From the NCBI GenBank assembly GCA_014896315.1, contig JADBKP010000001.1:124001-188000 (forward strand): DNA of 64,000 nucleotides, given 5' to 3'. Both the position numbers and the translations under genes were made by a program. Positions within the stretch are counted from its first letter, which is position 1. The number at the start of each line of letters is the position of its first letter. The notes under the pieces are model-generated. The model was not told where the DNA came from. It did no database searches and saw only the letters and a program-made list of their open reading frames with translations. Shown piece by piece: positions 16,989-25,276 of the stretch. This DNA comes from Limnochordales bacterium. GTDB taxonomy: Bacteria; Bacillota; Limnochordia; Limnochordales; DUMU01.

Positions 16989-19148
16989 ATGAGCAAAACG
17001 CATCGCCGGCCAGGAGATCCCGTCGGTAGGCGGGCATCCATGGCCAGCATAGCGGTTACCGGGGCCGCACTGCTTTTTGCGCTGGCGTCACTCTGGCTTT
17101 CACCTGAAGCCGACTCAGCCTCGACCGGAACCGCGCCGCAGCTCGGCCCTAACCTGGTTGTCAATGGGTCATTCGAGAAGGATGCAAACAAAGACGGCCG
17201 GCCCGACGGGTGGACCATCGAGTGGATGTGGGTGAAAAGCCCCAACCGGGTTGAGCTGGCCACGGACACGGCCGCCGAAGGGCAGCGCTCGCTCCACGTT
17301 GTGGTGACGGAGACGCGCGTCCCCCAAGGCTGGGGCGGCCGGGCTTTCCAGGACATCAGGATCACTCCTGGGACCACCTACCGCGTGAGCGGGTCGATCA
17401 AGATGAAAGGCTGGCAGTCGTTGACGGCAGTCGAAGGCGTCGCGATCACTGCGCTCGGGCACTTTACCGACGGGTCCTGGAGTGAACCGCAGAAGCCCAT
17501 CACGCAAGAGCTTTTTGCCGGCGACTTCGACTGGAAACGCTTCGAGGGCCGGATCACCGCTCCCGCCGGAGCAGACCGTCTCCGGTTGGCTGTCTGGGCC
17601 AATACAGGCACCGGCGAGATCTGGTTCGACGACATCCGGCTTCAAGCAGAGCTTGCAGAGACCGAGATAGGAGAGGAAGGCGGGCAGGCTGACCGGCCGG
17701 CCGGTCAAGAGGAAGGTTCACAGGCTACGACATCCACACAGCAGGGAACCTGGTCGCTCACGCTAAAACCGCGTCCGGTCGAAGCCCGGGCGGTCTGGAT
17801 CGACGAGTATACGCTGGCCTCCCTTACCGGCCGGGAGAGCGTGGCCCGGCTCATGGATCAGCTGCAGCAGGCCGGGATCAACATGGTCTTCCCCTTTGTC
17901 TGGATGGGCGGCTATGCTCTCTGGCAAAGCGAAGTAGCAACCGTCAGTGCCGCCGTCGAGGTCTGGGGCGAGGATCCCCTGCAGGTGATGGTGGAAGAAG
18001 CGCACCGCCGGGGTATCGAGATCCATCCGGTTGCGGTTATCTTCATGGTTGGCTCAAAGAGCGATCCCGGACCTATCGCCACCGCCCATCCAGACTGGGT
18101 CGAGCTGGACAGGAACGGCAATTCCGTCAGCTCCTACGACCTGATCTGGGTCTCGCCCGCCCTGCCGGAAGTTCAGGACTTTGTGATGTCCGTGCTGAAG
18201 GAGATGGTCTCCAAATACGACATCGACGGGCTGCAGCTGGATTACATCCGCTACGAACTGGCTTTGCCCACCCCCTTTGGGTACAACCCCCGAGCTCTTG
18301 CCCGTTACAAGGAGGAGACCGGTGTGGACGCCCGACAGCTCACCCCCGGCAGTGAGGGTGAGCTGGCCTTCGCCAGCTGGCGGACGGAGCAGGTAACCCG
18401 CTTCGTCGAGCGTGCGCATCGTGAACTGAAGGCTATCAAACCCCACCTGCTTCTTTCCGCAGACGTCGACCCCGACTACCGGTCCGCCCTTTCCATGCGT
18501 TACCAGGACTGGAAGCTCTGGGTGGAAAAGGGGTATCTCGATCTCGTTTTCCCCATGGCGTACAGCACCAATGTGAACGAAGTGCGGAACTGGATGAAGA
18601 ACAACCTCTACCTGAACGGTCTGGCCAGCGGGAAAGCTCTGGTTTATGCCGGTATCGGGTCCTACCTGCTGCGGACTCCCGAGCAGATCGTGGAGCAGGT
18701 GGAACTAGTCCGGGAGCTGGGAGTCCCGGGTAACGCCCTCTTCTGCACGCTCCAACTGGAGAGCTGGGATTATGACGCCCTGGCCTCAGGACCTTACCGG
18801 TATCCGGCGGTCCCTCCCCACCGGGCGCCGGGGGCGGCAGCAGCGGCCACGGTCCGTGCACTGGCTGACCAGGTCAAGGCCGCCGAGGGTGCACCGGCGC
18901 CGCTGGTCCAGGATTTCGATCACCTGGCAACCCGCATCGAGAAACTGGCGGAGGCCCCCAGTCCGCCCACCCCTGCGGAGATTGATTCCATCCGTAGCAG
19001 CCTGACCAGGACTATCGAAGATCTTCAGCCAGGTGGTCGCCTGGGAAGGTTGATTGCGGAAGAAACAGCAGCGGAGCTGCGTACCGAACTTACCGTTGCC
19101 GACCAGATACTGCTCTACTGGTCCTTCCACCCGGGGGCCAGCAAGTAA
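16989..19148 (+). CDS. Secreted family-10-like glycoside hydrolase (GHL10/DUF187) with N-terminal CBM
   Basis: 719 residues, ATG 16989 preceded by AAGGAGG. An N-terminal signal peptide or anchor (ASMASIAVTGAALLFALASLWL) is followed by a carbohydrate-binding module of the CBM4/9-like type (residues ~55-220: NLVVNGSFEKDANKDG ... GEIWFDDIRL). A Glu/Gln/Thr-rich linker leads to the GHL10 barrel at about 260 (VEARAVWIDEYTLASL, INMVFPFVWMGGYALW, IEIHPVAVIF, YDIDGLQLDYIRYE, LLLSADVDPDYRSA, DLVFPMAYS). The last ~110 residues are helical and unassigned. Relatives degrade cell-wall or surface glycans, including peptidoglycan-linked sugars. The next gene is a NamZ-like muramidase, supporting a wall-recycling or predatory role. 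A terminator follows. Confidence 0.85.
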   Translation: MSKTHRRPGDPVGRRASMASIAVTGAALLFALASLWLSPEADSASTGTAPQLGPNLVVNGSFEKDANKDGRPDGWTIEWMWVKSPNRVELATDTAAEGQRSLHVVVTETRVPQGWGGRAFQDIRITPGTTYRVSGSIKMKGWQSLTAVEGVAITALGHFTDGSWSEPQKPITQELFAGDFDWKRFEGRITAPAGADRLRLAVWANTGTGEIWFDDIRLQAELAETEIGEEGGQADRPAGQEEGSQATTSTQQGTWSLTLKPRPVEARAVWIDEYTLASLTGRESVARLMDQLQQAGINMVFPFVWMGGYALWQSEVATVSAAVEVWGEDPLQVMVEEAHRRGIEIHPVAVIFMVGSKSDPGPIATAHPDWVELDRNGNSVSSYDLIWVSPALPEVQDFVMSVLKEMVSKYDIDGLQLDYIRYELALPTPFGYNPRALARYKEETGVDARQLTPGSEGELAFASWRTEQVTRFVERAHRELKAIKPHLLLSADVDPDYRSALSMRYQDWKLWVEKGYLDLVFPMAYSTNVNEVRNWMKNNLYLNGLASGKALVYAGIGSYLLRTPEQIVEQVELVRELGVPGNALFCTLQLESWDYDALASGPYRYPAVPPHRAPGAAAAATVRALADQVKAAEGAPAPLVQDFDHLATRIEKLAEAPSPPTPAEIDSIRSSLTRTIEDLQPGGRLGRLIAEETAAELRTELTVADQILLYWSFHPGASK

Positions 19149-19177
19149 GTAGAGCTGTGCACCAACGTTAGAAAACA

Positions 19178-19209
19178 GGGCTTCCGACCGCCAGGCCGGA
19201 AGCCCTTTT
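19178..19209 (+). terminator. Intrinsic terminator after the GHL10 gene
   Basis: Stem GGGCTTCCG / CGGAAGCCC (9 bp, perfect) with a 10-base loop and TTTT following. Confidence 0.85.
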
Positions 19210-19308
19210 CGGTTTGCTTACATCGGCCTCCGAGGAAATCGCTGTGTTAGGGAGAAGATTAGAGTAGCAGCCAGACACCGCGCAGGACGAACGGGAGGGC
19301 CATTCTTG

Positions 19309-20730
19309 ATGAGATCGCTTCACGGCCGGCAGAGCGGAGGTCACTCAACTCGTGATATAGCAGCGCTTATCACAGCAGTGGTTCTCCTTGGCGTCTGCGT
19401 GACGGCTCTGGCCGTCGTATGGATGATGCCCTGGCAGGGGGCTGCTGATGAACCCCTGACCTCGGCCGCGGTCGTTACCACTGCCGCTGCTGCGCCTGAA
19501 GGCAAAGTAACAAGCGCGCCATCGGAACAGCAGGTCGCAACCGTACAACAAACGGAGACAGTTCAGCTGGGGATTGACGTGTTGCTGACAGATGAAGGGT
19601 GGCGGGCACGGCTGCGGGGCAAGCGTGTCGGGCTGGTAACGAACCAGGCAGCGGTGGATGCACACCTGCAGGCGACGGCAGATCGTCTGGCATCCGCCCT
19701 TCCAGGGCTTGGGGGCGGCAAGCTCGTAGCGCTGTTCGCCCCTGAGCACGGGTTGCGGGGCGATCGGCCGGCGGGGCAGACGGTTCCCGACGAGATAGAC
19801 CCGGTCACCGGTGTGAAGGTTTACAGCCTTTACGGTTCCAACCGTGCTCCCACCCCCGCCCAGCTGCAGGGCCTGGACCTGCTCATCATCGACCTGCCGG
19901 ATATCGGGTGGCGGCATTACACCTACATCTCAACTATGGCGTACGTGCTGCAGGCGGCGGCCTCGGCCCGTCTGCCCGTCCTCGTCCTCGATCGGCCCAA
20001 CCCCATCGGCGGGGAGATCATCGAAGGGCCAGTGGCAGAGCCGGACTTCCTCTCCTTCGTCGGCATCTACCCAATCCCGCTCCGGCATGGGATGACCATA
20101 GGTGAGCTGGCTCTGTACTTCAACCGGGAGTTTAAGCTGGGGGCGCAGCTAGAGGTCGTCCCCATGAAGGGCTGGCGGCGCTGGATGCTTTGGGCCGATA
20201 CCGGTCTGCCCTGGGTTTCGCCCTCGCCCCAGATCCCGACGCCGGAAGCCGCCCTGCTCTTCGGCCTGGGCGGGGTGCTTGGCGAGACGCTAAACTTGAG
20301 CGACGGGGTTGGCACGGCCAAACCCTTCTCCTACATTGGAGCGGAATGGATCGACCCCTTCCGGCTGGCAGCCGCGGCCAACGCAGCGGCTAACGCTACG
20401 GGGCTGTACTTTCGCCCCACCTATATCGTGCCCTTCGGGTACAAGTTTGCAGGTAAACGGCTGGGAGCTGTCGAGATCCACCTGGTGAATCCCCGCCTGG
20501 CCCGTCCCGCTGCCGCCGGCATCGAGCTCCTCGTGCTGCTACATAAGTTGTGGCCGGGAAAGGTACAGTTCCCCACCGGACAGCGCAACATGTTCGACCT
20601 GATCGTGGGAACTGCTTCCGTACGCAAGCAGGTGGTTGCCGGCAGTTCAGCAGCGGAGATTCTGGCGGGCTTCCAGGCAGAGCTGGAGCGCTTCGCCACT
20701 CGGCGGAAAGCGTATCTTCTGTACAACTAG
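19309..20730 (+). CDS. NamZ-like exo-beta-N-acetylmuramidase (DUF1343)
   Basis: 473 residues. ATG 19309 (or TTG 19306) follows GGGAGGG. An N-terminal transmembrane segment (LITAVVLLGVCVTALAVVWMM) anchors or exports it; a low-complexity spacer of about 60 residues follows. The DUF1343 core is clear: LGIDVLL, GKRVGLVTNQAAVDA, LFAPEHGLRGDRPAGQ, VYSLYGSNRAPT, LLIIDLPDIGWRHYTYISTM, VLDRPNPIGG, EGPV, FSYIGAEWIDP and FQAELERFATRRKAYLLY. NamZ releases MurNAc from the non-reducing end of peptidoglycan fragments. It follows a secreted glycosidase and fits peptidoglycan salvage. The family is confident, the exact substrate inferred from characterised NamZ. Confidence 0.88.
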   Translation: MRSLHGRQSGGHSTRDIAALITAVVLLGVCVTALAVVWMMPWQGAADEPLTSAAVVTTAAAAPEGKVTSAPSEQQVATVQQTETVQLGIDVLLTDEGWRARLRGKRVGLVTNQAAVDAHLQATADRLASALPGLGGGKLVALFAPEHGLRGDRPAGQTVPDEIDPVTGVKVYSLYGSNRAPTPAQLQGLDLLIIDLPDIGWRHYTYISTMAYVLQAAASARLPVLVLDRPNPIGGEIIEGPVAEPDFLSFVGIYPIPLRHGMTIGELALYFNREFKLGAQLEVVPMKGWRRWMLWADTGLPWVSPSPQIPTPEAALLFGLGGVLGETLNLSDGVGTAKPFSYIGAEWIDPFRLAAAANAAANATGLYFRPTYIVPFGYKFAGKRLGAVEIHLVNPRLARPAAAGIELLVLLHKLWPGKVQFPTGQRNMFDLIVGTASVRKQVVAGSSAAEILAGFQAELERFATRRKAYLLYN

Positions 20731-20745
20731 CCAACCCATTCGCGA

Positions 20746-21408
20746 CTAGCTGATGCCCGGCCGGCCGAGCGATGGCGCGGTTGCTGCCGCTACCTGACTC
20801 CCCGCAAGAATGCCGATCTCCTGCAGCAGACGGGAAGCGTCGCGGCGGGTGGCTGTAAGGGTGAGCTTCCAGGCCGCCCGCAGCATGGCCGTATAAAGCT
20901 TGCGGCGTGCCCGGTCACAGCGGTCGCGGTCACCCCGGGTAGGAAAACGCCCTTCGGTAACACGACAGATGAAGACGATGGGAAACTCGATTCCCTTGGC
21001 GCTGTAAGTAGTGATCAGTTTGACAGACGGGTGGGTCACATCCAGCGCCTTGCTCCCGTCGGGCTTGAGGAAGAGTTCATAGGGAACGTCGTACTCGGCC
21101 AGCCCGGCGGCTACCTCGCGGAGAAATCGTCCGTCGTCGGCGAAGACGGCGATCGTTTCGGGAGGAGAGCCGGCAGCCAACTCGTTCCAGATCTCTTCAA
21201 CGACGCAGTCCTTCTCGGACTCCGGTGAGTCAGCCAAGATCAGGCGAGGTGCGGGACCATCTTCGGGCACACCCGAATCCGGAAGTACGAGGTCCTCCCC
21301 AAGCCGTTCATGCTGGTTAGCGATGAGTGGCTTGGCCGCTTCGATGATGGCCCGGGTCGTCCGGTAGCAGGTACGCAGAATGGTCACATGCCCGCCCGTC
21401 ACTGCCAT
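20746..21408 (-). pseudogene. C-terminal remnant of a UvrD-like superfamily 1 helicase
   Basis: About 220 codons that match only the C-terminal half of UvrD/Rep-type helicases: VTILRTCYRTTRAIIEAA (motif IV region), VKLITTYSAKGIEFPIVFICRVTEG (motif V) and RARRKLYTAMLRAAWKLTLTATR (motif VI). Walker A and B are absent. Upstream the frame continues as SSNER and then meets TGA near 21437, and the next 180 bases up to IS1634 copy 2 show no helicase motifs. It is therefore a 5'-truncated remnant. It converges with the NamZ gene. Confidence 0.8.
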
Positions 21409-21618
21409 CCGCTCGTTGCTTGATACATTCCGCCTTCTTCAAATGCTTCCTGCCATCGGGGAGTGCAAATGCCGGCAAGACCCGCCACGTGGGAGGCGGT
21501 CGCTTTCGGCGAAGTGGCAACCTGCGGTTGCCCGACAGGCCCGCCGTTCAACGACATATACCAAAGTACCGCCTGCTCCGCATGGTACAATGGCAGTTAA
21601 GGGAGAAAGTAGGCCCAA

Positions 21619-23478
21619 CGGGAGTTTGACAGTGAAATGCCCATTTGAGCGCGTGTCCGGAGAAGAAGCGCTGCTTAATGCATATCCCGGGTGATCGCGC
21701 GTGTGACGGGGTAGTGCCAAAGCCATGGTTATTGGCGTGAAGATAATATGTTGCGCTTGGATGGTATGCGTGATATGGTTCGTAGTGGAAGGAGGTGACG
21801 CCGGGTGTTCCTGCGCCGTAAGATCGTCCGTCAGTCCGGTAAGGAGTACGTCTATTGGCAGCTGGTAGAGAATGAGCGACGCAACGGCAAGGTCAGGCAG
21901 AAGGTGATCTGCACGGTTGGCCGAGAGGATGAGATGGATCGGGATCGAGTGGACAAGATGGTCGCCGCCCTGGCCAGTCAGACCCACAAGCTGCAGGTGC
22001 TGGACCTGGAAAAAGACCTGATACTCAAGCATACCCGGGAGTACGGAGCCTTAGTGGTACTGCAACGGCTTTGGGATGAACTCGGCATCGGAGACGAAAT
22101 CCGGCGACAGATCAGAGACCGGGCCTTCACCTTCGATGTGGAAGCCGCGATCAGGGGTATGGTCTTCAACCGCTTGCTTGATCCCTTCAGTGATCGTGGT
22201 ACGTATGATTGGCTTGTCAATGACGCTGACTTCCCGGAAGCCAAGAGCCTCAGCCTTCACCACCTTTACCGCGCGCTGGACGTCCTTCACGAGTACAAAG
22301 AACCGATCGAAGAAGGGCTCTTCCTGCGTATGCGAGATCTCTTCTCTTTGGACGTGAGCCTCGTCTTTTACGATGCGACTCTCATCCGTAGCTACGGAAG
22401 GGAGTCAGAACTGATCCAGTACGGTCGGGACGGTGAGTTAGAATTCCTCCTCACTCTTGCCAACAGCCGGGAGGGATTGCCCTTCGCTCATGAGGTGGAA
22501 CCCGGCGCCACCGCTGACGTAACGACCGTGGAGAAAATGGTTAATGCCCTGCAGCGGCGGTTCCATGTCACCCACTGTATCTTCGTGGGTGATCGCGGGA
22601 TGCTGAGCGAAGAGAACCTGGAGCTACTGCGGGAAGCCGGCATCCACTACATCGTTGGCTGCCCGTTGCGACGGGCCGGAGAGGTCCGAGACATCGTCTT
22701 GGCCTGGCCCGGTCGCTATCGCGAAGTGGCCGAGAACCTCAGGGTGAAAGAGGTCCGGGTCGAGGACCGCCGCTATATTGTCTGCTTCAATCCCATCGAG
22801 GCTGAATACGACCGCCAGACCCGGGAGTCCATCGTGGAGGAGCTTCGGGCCGAGCTGGAAGGTCTCGATCCCTGGTCACGGGAGGCCGCCAGGCTCTACT
22901 CCCACCCGGGTAAGGGCCGGTATCTCATGCGTCTCGATGACGGCCGTATCTGTTTGGACGAGGCCCGAATCCGGGAAGAAGCCCGTTATGACGGCAAGTA
23001 CGTGATCCGAACCAGCTACGAGCAGCTTGACAGCGCGGAGGTGGCCAGAGCCTACCGGGATCTCCAAACGATTGAGCGTTCCTTCCGGAGTCTGAAGAGC
23101 TTGGAAGAGATCAATCCCGTGTATCACTGGCGGGAGCGTCGTATCCGGGCGCATGTGCATGTGTGCGTGCTGGCCCACCTCCTGGAGCGCTATCTGGAGA
23201 AGAAGCTTCATGCGAAAGGGATCAAGATGACGGCGGCGGAGGCGCTCAAGCACCTCTCTCGGATCAAGTCAGCCTATATCGAGATCAAGGGAGCGATGTA
23301 TCGCCTGCGCTCCGAGGCCTCCCCGGAGGCGGTTACCATCTTCCAGGCCCTGGGATACCGCATTCCACCACGCATCGAGCCCCTGGCGAAGGACGACCGT
23401 GATGCCAAAACGGAGGCCTCGCGCGCCCAAAACGCCCTTGTATAGCCATTTCTTTGCATTACGGGTGTCAAAGTGCCG
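21619..23478 (+). mobile_element. IS1634-family insertion sequence, copy 2
   Basis: 1860 bp, same orientation as copy 1 and offset by exactly 7071 bases. Same terminal inverted repeats. Flanked by a different 5-bp target duplication, CCCAA (21614-21618 and 23479-23483), so it arose by an independent insertion. Its right end lies 54 bases before the start of the DUF488 gene cassette. Confidence 0.93.
21805..23445 (+). CDS. IS1634-family transposase
   Basis: 546 residues, GTG start with GGAGGTGA; protein identical to the copy at 14734-16374, with the same DDE residues (FYDATLI, GDRGML, QTIERSFRSLK). Two silent base differences from copy 1: 22434 T for C and 22443 A for G. Intact, so either copy could act on both. 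Confidence 0.95.
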   Translation: MFLRRKIVRQSGKEYVYWQLVENERRNGKVRQKVICTVGREDEMDRDRVDKMVAALASQTHKLQVLDLEKDLILKHTREYGALVVLQRLWDELGIGDEIRRQIRDRAFTFDVEAAIRGMVFNRLLDPFSDRGTYDWLVNDADFPEAKSLSLHHLYRALDVLHEYKEPIEEGLFLRMRDLFSLDVSLVFYDATLIRSYGRESELIQYGRDGELEFLLTLANSREGLPFAHEVEPGATADVTTVEKMVNALQRRFHVTHCIFVGDRGMLSEENLELLREAGIHYIVGCPLRRAGEVRDIVLAWPGRYREVAENLRVKEVRVEDRRYIVCFNPIEAEYDRQTRESIVEELRAELEGLDPWSREAARLYSHPGKGRYLMRLDDGRICLDEARIREEARYDGKYVIRTSYEQLDSAEVARAYRDLQTIERSFRSLKSLEEINPVYHWRERRIRAHVHVCVLAHLLERYLEKKLHAKGIKMTAAEALKHLSRIKSAYIEIKGAMYRLRSEASPEAVTIFQALGYRIPPRIEPLAKDDRDAKTEASRAQNALV

Positions 23479-23532
23479 CCCAAGGCAGCCGAGCAACCCA
23501 TGGCAAGACAGGATCATCGACGGGGAGGCAAG

Positions 23533-23997
23533 ATGGTGAATAACAGCACTTCAGGCAAGCCTGTACTCTGCACGATCGGTTACACGAAAAAGAGCTTGCG
23601 CCGCTTTATTCAGCTGCTGCTTGATGCTGGCGTCGAGAAGGTGGTTGATATTCGGCGTAACAATACCTCGCAGCTGGCCGGATTTAGCAAAAAGGACGAC
23701 CTCGCCTATATCCTGAGTCTAGTCAATATAGACTATGAGCACATAATCGACTTGTCCCCCTCCGCGCAGCTGCTCGCGCGCTATCATAAAGATCACGACT
23801 GGGCGGCTTTCGTAGCCGACTTTCGCAAAGAGGGCAAGGAACGACAAATGCTCGAGCTGGCCAAGCAGCTGGCCTACTCCCCGCAGAGACTCTGCCTGCT
23901 CTGTACCGAAGATCGCCCCGATCACTGTCACCGCCGTATAGTGGCGGAGTGGATAAAATCCTTGCGGCAAGAGATCGAGATAATCCACCTCGTATGA
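23533..23997 (+). CDS. DUF488 family protein, first of two
   Basis: 154 residues from ATG 23533, with GGGGAGGCAAG upstream. The DUF488 pattern is clear: LCTIGYTKKSLRRFIQLLLDAGVEKVVDIRRNNTSQLAGFSK at the N-terminus (start of an alpha/beta fold with an Arg-Asn pocket), then LSPSAQLLARYHKDHDW, and the C-terminal LLCTEDRPDHCHRRIVAEWI with the conserved Cys-x(2)-Glu and CHR triad. The biochemical activity of DUF488 proteins is not settled; the Cys and His residues suggest a nuclease- or thiol-chemistry role. It leads a cassette with another DUF488 protein, a dual-OB protein and a CRISPR-type CARF effector, so a defence function is likely. An IS element sits directly upstream and may have cut the native promoter. 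Confidence 0.82.
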   Translation: MVNNSTSGKPVLCTIGYTKKSLRRFIQLLLDAGVEKVVDIRRNNTSQLAGFSKKDDLAYILSLVNIDYEHIIDLSPSAQLLARYHKDHDWAAFVADFRKEGKERQMLELAKQLAYSPQRLCLLCTEDRPDHCHRRIVAEWIKSLRQEIEIIHLV

Positions 23998-24051
23998 AGA
24001 CCATCGCTTGAGAGTCATGACTGCCAGCGTTAACGAGAAGAAGGGAACTAA

Positions 24052-24552
24052 ATGCCAGGTAAGGTAATACTTGCTCATATCGGACAGGTATCCGAGCTAG
24101 GCGAGGCGGAGCGCTGGCTGATTACCCGCGGATACCGTTCAATCGCAGGCGTACAGTACCACCCGGAGCTTGCTCCCGACCCTGCCCTGTTCCGTTGGAT
24201 GCGCGAACAGAAGGTGAAGGGAGAACCCTGGTGGGAGGAATACACGCGGCGATTCATCGATGAAATGTCTACTCCCAAGTTTGAACAAGCTCTTAATTCC
24301 CTCCGTTGCCGCCTCGACCAGGGCCGCGATGTCGCTCTGATATGTTTTTGCCGTACAACTCAATGTCATCGTTACCTGGTCGGACAGCGGTTGGCAGCTC
24401 TAGGCTACGTAGTTGAGAGTTTGGACACTGAAAGCAGCAGTCGCAGCAAAGACGCGCCTACTACAGGCGAAACTCCAAATCGGACTCAGAACTCCTCCAA
24501 TAAGTCTGACAGCGGTGGGAGCGGTACGCAGCTCCGACTGTTCGACTGGTAA
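24052..24552 (+). CDS. DUF488-like protein, second of two, with QLRLF tail
   Basis: 166 residues, ATG 24052 with AAGGGA upstream, 54 bases after the first DUF488 gene. The pattern WWEEYTRRFIDEM ... RLDQGRDVALICFCRTTQCHRYLVGQRLAALGY is the form seen in the other DUF488 branch, with FC-x4-CHR as the conserved site. The N-terminal third (KVILAHIGQVSELGEAERW) lacks the usual TIGY motif, so it may be a divergent sister that pairs with the first protein. Residues 130-158 are a Ser/Thr/Asn-rich linker, and the last residues TQLRLFDW contain QLRLF, which fits the bacterial sliding-clamp binding consensus QLxLF. That link to the replication clamp is inference. Confidence 0.75.
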   Translation: MPGKVILAHIGQVSELGEAERWLITRGYRSIAGVQYHPELAPDPALFRWMREQKVKGEPWWEEYTRRFIDEMSTPKFEQALNSLRCRLDQGRDVALICFCRTTQCHRYLVGQRLAALGYVVESLDTESSSRSKDAPTTGETPNRTQNSSNKSDSGGSGTQLRLFDW

Positions 24553-24573
24553 CCGGTCAAGGAGCGGATCGTC

Positions 24574-25203
24574 GTGCCGGAAAGGATTATCCTGCTGGCG
24601 GTAACGGACATGCACAACGGCTATTTTTGCATTGCAGGAGTACGGGACGGACGCTGGGTAAGGCCAGTTTTGCCAGGTGCTCGTCAGCTTACCGCCGACG
24701 ACATCCAGACAGACGGTAAGCTATGGAGGCCATGGGATATTATCGAAGTGGACAGGTTCTTTCCAGTACCGGTTGTTTGGCCACATAGCGAGGATCTGGG
24801 CTTCGATCCGAAACTGGCTCGGTGCGTCGGGTCTATAGATGATCCTGGTCAACGGAGTGATCTTCTCGCGCAATACGCCTGTAATGATGGCTCGTGGTTG
24901 ACACTGCTAAACGGTGAAGGTCGCAAATCGCTTTGCCTTCTCCGGGCTGCTCAGATCAACTGGTTTCCAAGTACTCGCAATCCCAGTAAGCAACGAGCTG
25001 CACTGGTTGTTGGCCAGAAGCTCTATAACGGATACGGCGACGGTTACAGCATAGTCGATCACTATGCCTCGGACTGGTGCAATGGGAAGGAAAAGAGTTC
25101 ATCCGCCAAAGCTCCGTATGTACTGCTCGGGCTGAGCCGGCGCTACAACGAGCGCTTCTGGCCCATGGTGTTGCGCACATTCTGCGCTCCCAGTTACCGT
25201 TGA
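24574..25203 (+). CDS. Dual OB-fold domain protein, putative defence component
   Basis: 209 residues, GTG 24574 with AAGGAGCG upstream, 21 bases after the second DUF488 gene. The sequence has the look of the small dual-OB proteins that accompany CRISPR and DUF488 genes: a first half ILLAVTDMHNGYFCIAGVRDGRWVRPVLPG, then GKLWRPWDIIEVDRF, and a second half beginning KSLCLLRAAQINWFP with APYVLLGLSRRYNERFWPMVLRTFC at the end. OB folds bind single-stranded nucleic acid or nucleotides. No catalytic motif is visible. Its fixed place between DUF488 and CARF genes suggests a nucleic-acid recognition role. The domain name comes from memory of similar annotated proteins, not from a search. Confidence 0.65.
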   Translation: MPERIILLAVTDMHNGYFCIAGVRDGRWVRPVLPGARQLTADDIQTDGKLWRPWDIIEVDRFFPVPVVWPHSEDLGFDPKLARCVGSIDDPGQRSDLLAQYACNDGSWLTLLNGEGRKSLCLLRAAQINWFPSTRNPSKQRAALVVGQKLYNGYGDGYSIVDHYASDWCNGKEKSSSAKAPYVLLGLSRRYNERFWPMVLRTFCAPSYR

Positions 25204-25276
25204 AGAGAACTGCCCACGAGGGCTGGCCTTTTGTCCGGAAGAGGCCTGCCGATGTGTTCAGGGGGGGGATGATTCC

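Noticed and set aside
14548-23478. Composite transposon formed by the two IS1634 copies
   Set aside because: Each copy has its own matching 5-bp duplication (GAGTA; CCCAA); a composite would share one pair at the outer ends.
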